Shown here: positions 1 to 6,371 of the stretch, piece after piece
Layout of the letters: each line of letters opens with the position of its first letter
Numbering within the stretch: the stretch's first letter is position 1
DNA from: an uncultured Bacilli bacterium
GTDB lineage: Bacteria > Bacillota_I > Bacilli_A > RF39 > UBA660
Assembly: GCA_944331885.1 (NCBI GenBank)
Contig: CALVJF010000033.1
Location: 1-7,634 of the forward strand
Direction: 5' to 3'
DNA: 7,634 bases
Position numbers and translations under genes: made by a program
Notes under the pieces: model-generated
The model's input: only the letters and a program-made list of their open reading frames with translations
Database searches by the model: none
What the model was told of the DNA's origin: nothing

Positions 1-1054
1 AAAAATCACCAAAATTGCCACCGACCATATTTATAGGACGAGGATCACTTGCACTCACATAATCTAAAGGATTAACACTCGCCCCATTTAATTTAATATT
101 AAAATGTAAATGCGGCCCCGTAGAACTACCGGTAGTTCCTGCTTTAGCAATCATTTGCCCTTGTTTTACATTATCTCCTACTTTTACCTCTACAGTAGAA
201 TTATGACAATACATAGTAGACAAACCATCTCGATGTGACAATACGACATAATTTCCACAACTACCACCACAATTATAATCACCAACTATACAACCAGTAA
301 CCGTCTTAGTTACAGTTCCATCAGCCATGGCAATAATTGGAGTACCTGTTGGAATCCCAATATCTATTGCGTTATGAAAAGAACTCTTACCAGATATCGG
401 ATGAATACGATAACCATAATCACTAGTAATAGTTACCCCAACAGGTTGTCCACTATAAAGTCCATTTTCATCAACATCAGCACTTCCAATAGGCCACCAA
501 TAAGCCGAATTAGAATAGGAAGAAGAAAACGTTTTATTATTAGAATCTCCATCAGTAAATAAAGCCACAAATGCTCCAATAATTATAATAACAGCAATAA
601 TAATTCCTAACCCAATAAGCAATTTATATTTTGCATAATTAAGAATTCTCATCTTTATAGCATCAACAGGATGCATCATAGTATAAGCTTTACTCTTTAA
701 GCCACTTACTTTATTTCCTAAAGAAGCACCTTTAGCTTGTGCTAAATTTTTTTTATCGCGCATTTTATCCACAAAGTTTTTATTTTTTACAATATCATTT
801 CCCTTTTTATCTTTTACCGTTTTCTGAGATTTATTAGCTTCTTCTTTAGCTTTATCTATTCTTTGTTTATGCATCATTGCTTGATTCTTATAATAATCTC
901 TTTTACCTTCAGATTGAATAAATTCCTTTTGACCAAACTTTTGACGAGAACTAGTCATTTGCTGATCAGAACTTAAAAGATCTTCACTATTTTGTAACTC
1001 TTCTTCATTATCCAATAACTCATCATCTATATATTCCTTATTTTTATCATCCAT
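1..1054 (-). CDS. Membrane-anchored M23 (LytM) peptidase of the conjugation system, C-terminus outside window
   Basis: Predicted zinc metallopeptidase cutting peptidoglycan cross-bridges or stems outside the membrane. I translated this frame directly: 351 codons are open from the ATG at 1054 to the left edge with no stop. Layout: charged cytosolic segment 1-144, membrane helix about 145-166, short Ser/Asn linker, then an M23 domain from about 200 to 333. The metal ligands are all present: HxxxD (His227, Asp231) and HxH in GPHLHF (His315, His317); His284 is the further conserved His. The domain carries four Cys (255, 262, 266, 283), unusual for M23. The M23 fold normally ends near NPLDY (about 328-332), so the residues after it suggest a further C-terminal domain beyond the edge. 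The anchor is paralogous to the SpoIID/NlpC-P60 protein. The ribosome site is weak (GGGA, 8 bases upstream). PrgK proteins of pCF10 type also carry a LytM domain. Confidence 0.88.
   Translation of the reverse strand, partial: MDDKNKEYIDDELLDNEEELQNSEDLLSSDQQMTSSRQKFGQKEFIQSEGKRDYYKNQAMMHKQRIDKAKEEANKSQKTVKDKKGNDIVKNKNFVDKMRDKKNLAQAKGASLGNKVSGLKSKAYTMMHPVDAIKMRILNYAKYKLLIGLGIIIAVIIIIGAFVALFTDGDSNNKTFSSSYSNSAYWWPIGSADVDENGLYSGQPVGVTITSDYGYRIHPISGKSSFHNAIDIGIPTGTPIIAMADGTVTKTVTGCIVGDYNCGGSCGNYVVLSHRDGLSTMYCHNSTVEVKVGDNVKQGQMIAKAGTTGSSTGPHLHFNIKLNGASVNPLDYVSASDPRPINMVGGNFGDF
551..961. repeat. Divergent direct repeat, copy 2 (anchor-coding region)
   Basis: Partner of 3143-3553, in the same orientation and encoding residues 32-168 of the M23 protein. 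The two copies lie about 2.2 kb apart and flank the lipoprotein gene and the SpoIID/NlpC-P60 ectodomain. Confidence 0.8.
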
Positions 1055-1070
1055 ACTATCAATCCCGTCT

Positions 1071-1772
1071 TTATTTTTTTATCTTAAAAGAGATTAGCAA
1101 AACTATTCCAAATAATCCTAAACCTACTAAAACATAAATATACTCATTTTCATTATTCTTTTTTTCTTCACCATTTTCCGTATTACCTTGATCCCCAGGA
1201 TTAATTATTTGCTCATCATCACTAATTTGTTCTTTGGTCTTATTAGTATACATATAAATAGAATTATCACTACTATCTTTAGTCAAAATCCAAGTATAAA
1301 TATTACCATTTACCACATCAGCATTATGCTCTTCAATTTTAGAACTAGTAGTAATATTTACCTTAACATTATCTAAACTTGGATACAAATTAAAGCATAA
1401 AAATTCTTTAGTAGTAGATAATGTAAAAGTATTTTTATCATCAACAAAATTAAAATACCTATAACATGTATTAACGATAGAAGATTTTAAATAATTACTA
1501 TTTGAAAAATTATATTTAAAATTTAATCCATTATCAAAATAAATATCATAATATTCTATCCCATCAATTTTTTCATTTGACTCACTACTAATTTGATCAT
1601 CAATATTAGCTGTCAAAGTACCTTTATAAGTCTTTAACAAATTATTTTCCGAATTATCAGCAGCTGTAATGATTAAATCCTCACTAATAGAATTACCAAT
1701 ATTTAAATTGTACTCAGCTTGACAACCACTCAACAATACTAAACAAATACTTAAAAACAATATTTTTTTCAT
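1071..1772 (-). CDS. Lipoprotein with an additional C-terminal membrane helix, function unknown
   Basis: I do not recognise a named family. The product is 233 residues. The N-terminus is a lipoprotein signal: KK, a hydrophobic run, and lipobox LSGC with Cys17 as the lipidated residue. The middle (about 20-180) is polar with alternating Tyr/Phe/Ile strands, suggesting an extracellular beta domain, and holds only two Cys (103 and 126) that could form a disulfide. A Glu/Asn/Gly-rich linker (about 183-210) leads to a membrane helix at 211-229 and a basic KIKK end. There is no LPxTG motif, so sortase anchoring is not supported. It lies between the two wall hydrolases, 14 bases after the first and 16 before the second, so a role at the channel or wall-enzyme site is likely. 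The ATG at 1772 lies 6 bases after GAGGGG; the ATG at 1775 is possible. Confidence 0.75.
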   Translation of the reverse strand: MKKILFLSICLVLLSGCQAEYNLNIGNSISEDLIITAADNSENNLLKTYKGTLTANIDDQISSESNEKIDGIEYYDIYFDNGLNFKYNFSNSNYLKSSIVNTCYRYFNFVDDKNTFTLSTTKEFLCFNLYPSLDNVKVNITTSSKIEEHNADVVNGNIYTWILTKDSSDNSIYMYTNKTKEQISDDEQIINPGDQGNTENGEEKKNNENEYIYVLVGLGLFGIVLLISFKIKK

Positions 1773-1786
1773 CATTAACCCCTCAT

Positions 1787-3622
1787 TCAAATTTTCATTC
1801 CGTTTAAAAATCTTTGTTCATACTCCTCTGCACTATTAACAATTGCATTTCTTTGATAAAATCCCGTCATATCAACTATGTAAGAAGAGCCAAAATAACT
1901 ACCAGGACTTGTATAATTAACTTTATCAATTTTAACTCCATTAGTTCCACTAGATGCATGTGCAATATAATATAGTTTATTTTCTGTATCCACACCAATA
2001 ATCATCATAATATGTCCAGAACGCCAAACTAAATCTCCAGGTTGTCCAACATAAGAACCGCCAACTCGATATTTAGGCCCCCAAGTTCCTTGTGTGTCAG
2101 CACCACCAATGGTATTACCAAAACCTCCATTATATAAAGCCCAAGCAATAAATCCTGAACAATCAGGTCCATAATAACTGTAAGGACCATAACCGCTAAA
2201 ATAGAAATTGCCTATATAACTGCCCCAATCTGGGTCAACTCCATAATAAGTACCACCAGTTTTATTAACATTTACACCACCAGAAGTAATATTACAATAA
2301 TGAGCTCCACAATAAGTATAAGGCAAACGAATTTGATATTCTTCCCATAATTTGCCAACTACTGAAGAAACTGCAGCTACTACTCCATATCTAGTTCCAG
2401 GACCTGCGCTAATAACACTTTCCATCATTTCATCATTAAAAGATTCAACTGAATCTCCATTTTGATTCAAAAACTTTTCTAACGACATTGTTAGTTGATC
2501 AGCACCACCAGTTGAAGTGGCAACAGTATAATTTTCATAATTACCACTAGCAAAAATCGAAACAAACTCAACATCATTACCATAGTAATAAGATAATATT
2601 TGTTCACCATTATATCCTTTTTCAGTTGCTAAATAATAAGCTCCCCATTGACTCATACCATTACCATGATAATGATTTTTGTAATATTCTAAACTAGCGT
2701 CAGAAATATGTTCATGCACCCATGATTTAGGAATTCTTTGATTTTGTTGACTAATAATGTAATCACTACCACTTTCTCCAATAATTGCTAAAGCATCATA
2801 TTGAGTCAATATTAATTCTCCATCTTTCATTAAGACATAACCATTTGTATTTTTTACAGCTTGAATAATATTTTCATCAGTAGTTGGTTTAAATGCTTGT
2901 TTAGTAGAGTTACCGGCAATCGTACAATTGCTATGATTTCTTAACACAAAAGTTCTTGCAGCTATTGCAGTCGCTTCAAAAACTCCCATGTTATTAAAAC
3001 CACCAACTTCAGCAAAAACAACACCAGCTACATATTCTTCGATATCATAAGTACCATTATTACCAGTATTTGATTCAACTACTGTAATGGAACTACATTC
3101 AGCATTATAAACACGACCTCTAGCAACTTTACTGCCACCACTATCTGTAAACAGCACCACAAACGCAGCGATTATAATAATAACAGCTATTACAATTCCC
3201 AAACCAATAAGTAACCTATATTTTACATAATTAAGTATTTTTATTTTTAAAGCATCAACAGGATGACGCATTGTATACGCTTTACTTTTTAAGCCACTAA
3301 TTTTATTACTTAAAGCTGCACTTCTCGCTTTAGATAAATTACGCTTATCATTAAAACGATCTAATAAATTTTTACTTTTTAATTTTTCATTTCCATCTTT
3401 ATCTTTATAAGTTTTTTCTTTTTTTTGTAATTCTTCACGAGCTTTATCAACTCTTTGCTTATGAGCTAAGGATTGATTCTTATAGTAATCTCTTTTACCA
3501 CCACTTTGTTCAAATTCCAGTTGCCCAAATTTACGCCGTGAATTTTTCATTTGTGAATCAGAACTTTCCTCTAGATTCTCACCGTCATTTAACTCTTCTT
3601 CATTAATTTTTTCATCATCCAT
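1787..3622 (-). CDS. Membrane-anchored conjugation wall enzyme with SpoIID and NlpC/P60 domains (PrgK/VirB1 position)
   Basis: Predicted bifunctional peptidoglycan enzyme acting outside the membrane to make way for the channel, 611 residues. Layout: charged cytosolic segment 1-136; membrane helix about 137-158; SpoIID/LytB domain about 165-355; NlpC/P60 domain about 410-590. The SpoIID part has IEEYVAGVVFAEV (194-206, with Glu205 at the position of the lytic-transglycosylase Glu), AIAARTFVLR (219-228) and HGNGMSQWGA (319-328). The NlpC/P60 part has PDCSGF with Cys488 as nucleophile, GHIMMIIGV with His537, and His555 in AHASS as likely third residue. Between them, about 434-486, is a Tyr/Gly-rich insert with two Cys. 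Known families predict cleavage of glycan strands and peptide stems respectively; activity here is inferred. The first 160 residues are paralogous to the M23 protein downstream. The ATG at 3622 is chosen for its ribosome site and because the paralog also starts MDD. Confidence 0.88.
   Translation of the reverse strand: MDDEKINEEELNDGENLEESSDSQMKNSRRKFGQLEFEQSGGKRDYYKNQSLAHKQRVDKAREELQKKEKTYKDKDGNEKLKSKNLLDRFNDKRNLSKARSAALSNKISGLKSKAYTMRHPVDALKIKILNYVKYRLLIGLGIVIAVIIIIAAFVVLFTDSGGSKVARGRVYNAECSSITVVESNTGNNGTYDIEEYVAGVVFAEVGGFNNMGVFEATAIAARTFVLRNHSNCTIAGNSTKQAFKPTTDENIIQAVKNTNGYVLMKDGELILTQYDALAIIGESGSDYIISQQNQRIPKSWVHEHISDASLEYYKNHYHGNGMSQWGAYYLATEKGYNGEQILSYYYGNDVEFVSIFASGNYENYTVATSTGGADQLTMSLEKFLNQNGDSVESFNDEMMESVISAGPGTRYGVVAAVSSVVGKLWEEYQIRLPYTYCGAHYCNITSGGVNVNKTGGTYYGVDPDWGSYIGNFYFSGYGPYSYYGPDCSGFIAWALYNGGFGNTIGGADTQGTWGPKYRVGGSYVGQPGDLVWRSGHIMMIIGVDTENKLYYIAHASSGTNGVKIDKVNYTSPGSYFGSSYIVDMTGFYQRNAIVNSAEEYEQRFLNGMKI
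3143..3553. repeat. Divergent direct repeat, copy 1 (anchor-coding region)
   Basis: A 411-base stretch encoding residues 24-160 of the SpoIID/NlpC-P60 protein. It aligns without gaps to 551-961, which encodes residues 32-168 of the M23 protein. About 94 of 137 encoded residues are identical, counted by eye. DNA similarity is highest around the SGLKSKAYTM and HPVDA codons. It marks an ancient gene duplication rather than a mobile repeat. Confidence 0.8.
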
Positions 3623-3626
3623 AAGA

Positions 3627-3637
3627 ATCACCTCCTT
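3627..3637 (-). promoter_or_regulatory. Very strong ribosome binding site of the SpoIID/NlpC-P60 gene
   Basis: AAGGAGGTGAT on the minus strand, an essentially full match to the 16S rRNA anti-Shine-Dalgarno tail. The AGGAGG core lies 8 bases before the ATG at 3622. The in-frame GTG at 3631 is part of this site and cannot be the start. Confidence 0.85.
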
Positions 3638-3643
3638 AATATC

Positions 3644-3694
3644 AAAAAAGATAGATTTTCTAATATGAAAATCACCTTAGAAAATATCTATCTT
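3644..3694 (-). terminator. Probable intrinsic terminator or attenuator hairpin inside the operon
   Basis: Reading the minus strand, one arm (3694-3677, AAGATAGATATTTTCTAA) pairs with the other (3663-3648, TTAGAAAATCTATCTT). That gives 16 pairs with a 2-base bulge, a 13-base loop, and a run of T (3649-3644) directly after the stem. The left arm overlaps the ATPase stop codon. The stem is AT-rich, so it may leak. It sits before the strong ribosome site of the wall-hydrolase gene and could reduce, rather than stop, downstream expression. An mRNA-stabilising or processing hairpin is the alternative. Confidence 0.6.
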
Positions 3695-5477
3695 ATATTC
3701 CACCACCAGCACCAAAAGAATCTAATTCTTCTTGAGTACAAATAATATGGATTCTCATTCTACGACTACCACATATAAATAAAGCTTCACCTTGATTATA
3801 ATATTTAATACTATCCATTTCATTTTCATTAAGATCAATTAATAATCCCAAATCCTCAACAGCTTGTTTCTTTAAGCCCATTACTAAGTAATAAGAAGCA
3901 TTATCAAAAATAGCTTTACCATGCATTATCAAATTAGGTGCTGCGAAATCTGTTGGTTGTTGTGTAATAATAATTGTTCCTGCATTATATTTTCTACTAC
4001 GTCTTTGAATTTGTGCTAAGAACTCTGCTCCGAGTTCATTTCGACTAGATAACAAGACATGTGCTTCATCAACAGATAAAACAGAAGTAATAGTTTTATC
4101 CAAACATAATCCCCAAGCATATTTCAAAATATTAAAGAATAAAGCATTTCGAATATTTTCATCAGAAGTCATTAATTCTTTAATGTTAAAAACTATTAAA
4201 TCACTATCTATTTTTAAAGTAGTATGTCCAGTAAAGTAATAACGCAACTCTTTAACTAATGGTCTAACCTTCAATTCTAGTCTTTCCATAACATCTTTTT
4301 CATGCGTTTTTTCTGGCATTGATAAAAGACGACCTTTTATAGTAGCATAAACATCATCAAAAGTTGGATAATCATTAGAAGTAAATGTTCTAAAATCAGT
4401 ATCATAATCTATTTTATATCTTTTATAGGTATCCTGAACTACTTCACTAAACATTGTTAAAACATCATCTTCAATACTAGGCGAATAATATTTCATAAAA
4501 GCCTTTAAAGATTGAATTGTTCTTGTTAAAACCGTATAACCTAACCCCTGTTCCATTTCTTCGTCATCAGCATCTACAACAATTTCCAAAGGATTTATCA
4601 TTCCAAAATCTCCGCCTTTACCAAGATCAAGGAAACTACCATTCATTGTTTTACACATTTCTTCAAGTTCACCCTCTGGATCAATTGCTACTACTTTATA
4701 ACCATTACGAATATGTGAACGTAACAACAATTTAGCCGCTGTAGATTTACCAGAACCAGAAGTACCTAAAATAATTAAATTAGCATTATTTCTATTGTGT
4801 TCACGCTTAATTTTGTACAAAAATTGATTAAATAAAACTACACCTCCAGAAAAATCTACTCCCAAAAGCATAGCATTTTCTGGATCTTTTATACTATCAA
4901 ATACAAATGGATACATTGCTGCAATAGTTACTGAAGGAATAGGAGTTCCAATTCTATTTTCAATATCTTGTTTAGGGAATATTGGTATTATTGATTTTAA
5001 CACTTTTTCTTGTTCAAACATTAATGGTACAGCTCGCATTCCTAAAGCATCGATATAACTACGCAATTGCATTTTTTTCATTTCTAATTCTTCTTTATTA
5101 TCTCCAACCACCATTAAGTGCATTTGAAAATCAAAAATTCTTGCTTGTGATGATGCTAACATCGAAATAAATTGTTCCAATGATTCATAATCTTGACGAA
5201 TTCTTTCTTGCGTTGTCTTATCATTTTCTGTTTGATAACGCATTTTCAAATCAGCAATTTCTTTATTTAGCATTTTTTGTAGTGTTGAAAATTCAATCGG
5301 AATATGTTTAACTACAATTTTTACTCCTGAAATATTAGACAAATTAGATAAATAGCCATAATCTATATACTTTGGATAAGAAACAACAGTCATTATACAA
5401 GCATATTTATCACCAATCATAAATTCAGTTGGTTTAAAATTTAAACCTTTAGGAGCTATTTCACTTTTTAAACTCAT
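3693..5477 (-). CDS. virB4: VirB4/TrsE-family conjugation ATPase
   Basis: Cytosolic ATPase that energises assembly and transfer of the conjugation channel (VirB4, PrgJ, TraE/TrsE group), 594 residues. The N-terminal VirB4 domain covers about 1-220: IAP near residue 7, IGDKYA at 21-26, YPKYIDYGYLSNL at 34-46, the usual opening of the family. The AAA+/HerA-like domain carries Walker A GTSGSGKST at 238-246, IDPEGE at 265-270, Walker B LSVDEAH with Asp470/Glu471, and a TQQPTDF motif at 505-511. All key residues are intact. It starts at an ATG sharing ATGA with the preceding stop, with GGTGAT 6 bases upstream as a weak ribosome site. PrgI upstream and a wall hydrolase downstream give the pCF10 prgI-J-K order. 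A DNA-coupling VirD4 role is unlikely because there are no N-terminal membrane helices and the N-domain is VirB4-type. Confidence 0.92.
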   Translation of the reverse strand: MSLKSEIAPKGLNFKPTEFMIGDKYACIMTVVSYPKYIDYGYLSNLSNISGVKIVVKHIPIEFSTLQKMLNKEIADLKMRYQTENDKTTQERIRQDYESLEQFISMLASSQARIFDFQMHLMVVGDNKEELEMKKMQLRSYIDALGMRAVPLMFEQEKVLKSIIPIFPKQDIENRIGTPIPSVTIAAMYPFVFDSIKDPENAMLLGVDFSGGVVLFNQFLYKIKREHNRNNANLIILGTSGSGKSTAAKLLLRSHIRNGYKVVAIDPEGELEEMCKTMNGSFLDLGKGGDFGMINPLEIVVDADDEEMEQGLGYTVLTRTIQSLKAFMKYYSPSIEDDVLTMFSEVVQDTYKRYKIDYDTDFRTFTSNDYPTFDDVYATIKGRLLSMPEKTHEKDVMERLELKVRPLVKELRYYFTGHTTLKIDSDLIVFNIKELMTSDENIRNALFFNILKYAWGLCLDKTITSVLSVDEAHVLLSSRNELGAEFLAQIQRRSRKYNAGTIIITQQPTDFAAPNLIMHGKAIFDNASYYLVMGLKKQAVEDLGLLIDLNENEMDSIKYYNQGEALFICGSRRMRIHIICTQEELDSFGAGGGI

Positions 5478-6052
5478 ACCGGAATCACCGTCCCAAGCGT
5501 AGATTTATTACCACCATTTAAGAAGTTATCCAAAATCATTCTCAAATCAGCATTAGAAACTTGTGTTGAATTTATACTACAATTAGCAAGAGCACTAATT
5601 AAGTTATGAATTCTTTTTTGAATAATTTCTAATCTTTTTTCTTTAAATAAAATATAATATTCAGTATCAACAACGTTATATTCAGCACCCATAAACATAT
5701 TAGCTTTATTTATATCTTGCATAATAATTTTTCGAATAATTCCACTATTAGTTTTAGAATATAATAATTGCAATTGTGATAAATAAATATTAATATCTAC
5801 TGGTCTATCAGCAACCACTAACCAAAACTCATAATCAATCATATTATAAAAATTTCTTAGATTAAAAATTATTGCATCTTGTGTCCCTTTATCAAGAATA
5901 AAAATATTTTTAGGAGATACTTTTATACCAGTAACATAATAACCATTATCTAACTGAATCATCCCATTCATTATTTGTTTTACAGGTAACCAATCTTCAG
6001 TATATTTACTTGAAGTTTTTACGCCTGCTACTGTTTCTTCTTTCTGGATCAT
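5474..6052 (-). CDS. TrsD-like protein: stand-alone VirB4 N-terminal-type domain
   Basis: Soluble protein of 192 residues from the ATG at 6052 (195 if the GTG at 6061 is used), without Walker motifs or membrane helices. The opening part (EDWLPVKQIMNGMIQLDNGY, then VTGIKVSPKNIF) resembles the first domain of Gram-positive VirB4-like ATPases: a WLPVK segment, then a two-strand unit ending in a P-x-N-F-like turn. From memory, pSK41/pGO1-type systems encode a comparable small protein (TraD/TrsD) just before the ATPase (TraE/TrsE); I could not check this by search. It overlaps the PrgI gene by 47 bases and ends in an ATGA shared with the ATPase start, so translation of the three genes is probably coupled. 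It most likely assembles with the VirB4 ATPase at the cytosolic face of the channel. The upstream ATG at 6118 would extend the overlap to 113 bases and has no good ribosome site. Confidence 0.6.
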   Translation of the reverse strand: MIQKEETVAGVKTSSKYTEDWLPVKQIMNGMIQLDNGYYVTGIKVSPKNIFILDKGTQDAIIFNLRNFYNMIDYEFWLVVADRPVDINIYLSQLQLLYSKTNSGIIRKIIMQDINKANMFMGAEYNVVDTEYYILFKEKRLEIIQKRIHNLISALANCSINSTQVSNADLRMILDNFLNGGNKSTLGTVIPV

Positions 6053-6350
6053 CACAAACACACCAACCTTTCCAATAATACATTCTTCGTTCCGTATAAA
6101 ATCTATATATATTTCCAATTAATGTCATTACATTATGATAATGCAACACCGGCATCACTAAAAATGCAGTTATCAAAGCCGGTGACAAAATCAATATCAT
6201 AATTCCCAAATTATTCGTCTTGATTACAACTAACATTACCACTGTAAATAGCAAACCTATACCAAATACAACTAAATCAAATAAAGTAAAATATCCTAAA
6301 ATTAACATTGATTTTTTAGAATTAGCTGGAATCAAATAATTATTGTTCAC
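6006..6350 (-). CDS. prgI: PrgI-family T4SS membrane protein
   Basis: Small integral membrane protein of Gram-positive conjugation systems, encoded just before the VirB4 ATPase and thought to work with it and VirB6 at the channel base. It has 114 residues and a GTG start behind a good AAGGAG site. Residues 5-8 (YLIP) match the family's N-terminal xxIP motif. Two membrane helices follow at about 21-43 and 48-68, then a cytosolic tail with an aromatic/basic segment (YRFYTERRMYYWKGW, about 82-96), typical of PrgI proteins. The C-terminal basic tail (DDPERR to KNFK) is encoded in the overlap with the next gene, so its sequence is constrained in two frames. Length, topology and neighbours all agree with the family. 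Confidence 0.85.
   Translation of the reverse strand: MNNNYLIPANSKKSMLILGYFTLFDLVVFGIGLLFTVVMLVVIKTNNLGIMILILSPALITAFLVMPVLHYHNVMTLIGNIYRFYTERRMYYWKGWCVCDDPERRNSSRRKNFK
6067..6073 (-). promoter_or_regulatory. Probable ribosome binding site of the VirB4 N-domain gene, inside the PrgI gene
   Basis: GGAAAGG on the minus strand, within the PrgI coding sequence. It lies 5 bases before an in-frame GTG at 6061, 11 before a GTG at 6055 and 14 before the ATG at 6052. It argues against the upstream ATG at 6118 but does not settle which of the three downstream codons is used. Confidence 0.45.
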
Positions 6351-6359
6351 TTAACTCAA

Positions 6360-6365
6360 CTCCTT
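6360..6365 (-). promoter_or_regulatory. Ribosome binding site of the PrgI-family gene
   Basis: AAGGAG on the minus strand, 9 bases before the GTG at 6350. It supports that GTG as the true start, since no other start codon fits this site. Confidence 0.75.
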
Positions 6366-6371
6366 TTTTAA

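Noticed and set aside
1071..1250. Sortase anchoring of the lipoprotein
   Set aside because: A hydrophobic C-terminus with a basic tail is present, but no LPxTG-like motif precedes it.
1770..1790. TTG at 1790 as the lipoprotein start
   Set aside because: It precedes the GAGGGG ribosome site and would place charged residues before the signal peptide; the ATG at 1772 fits both.
2557..3130. A sporulation locus because of the SpoIID domain
   Set aside because: All neighbours are conjugation genes, and the protein has an NlpC/P60 domain and an anchor shared with the M23 protein, unlike sporulation SpoIID.
3620..3631. GTG at 3631 as the start of the SpoIID/NlpC-P60 gene
   Set aside because: That GTG lies inside the Shine-Dalgarno site. 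The ATG at 3622 has ideal spacing and matches the MDD start of the paralog.
1787..5476. Mycoplasma-type code with TGA read as Trp
   Set aside because: In both TGA-ending genes a TAA follows within a few codons in frame, which raised the idea. However, the genes use TGG for many Trp residues (seven in the SpoIID/NlpC-P60 protein alone) and contain no internal TGA.
5474..5480. The VirB4 gene as a pseudogene split by a frameshift
   Set aside because: The downstream ATPase has a complete VirB4 N-domain, all Walker motifs and its own start, and the clean ATGA overlap is typical of coupled genes.
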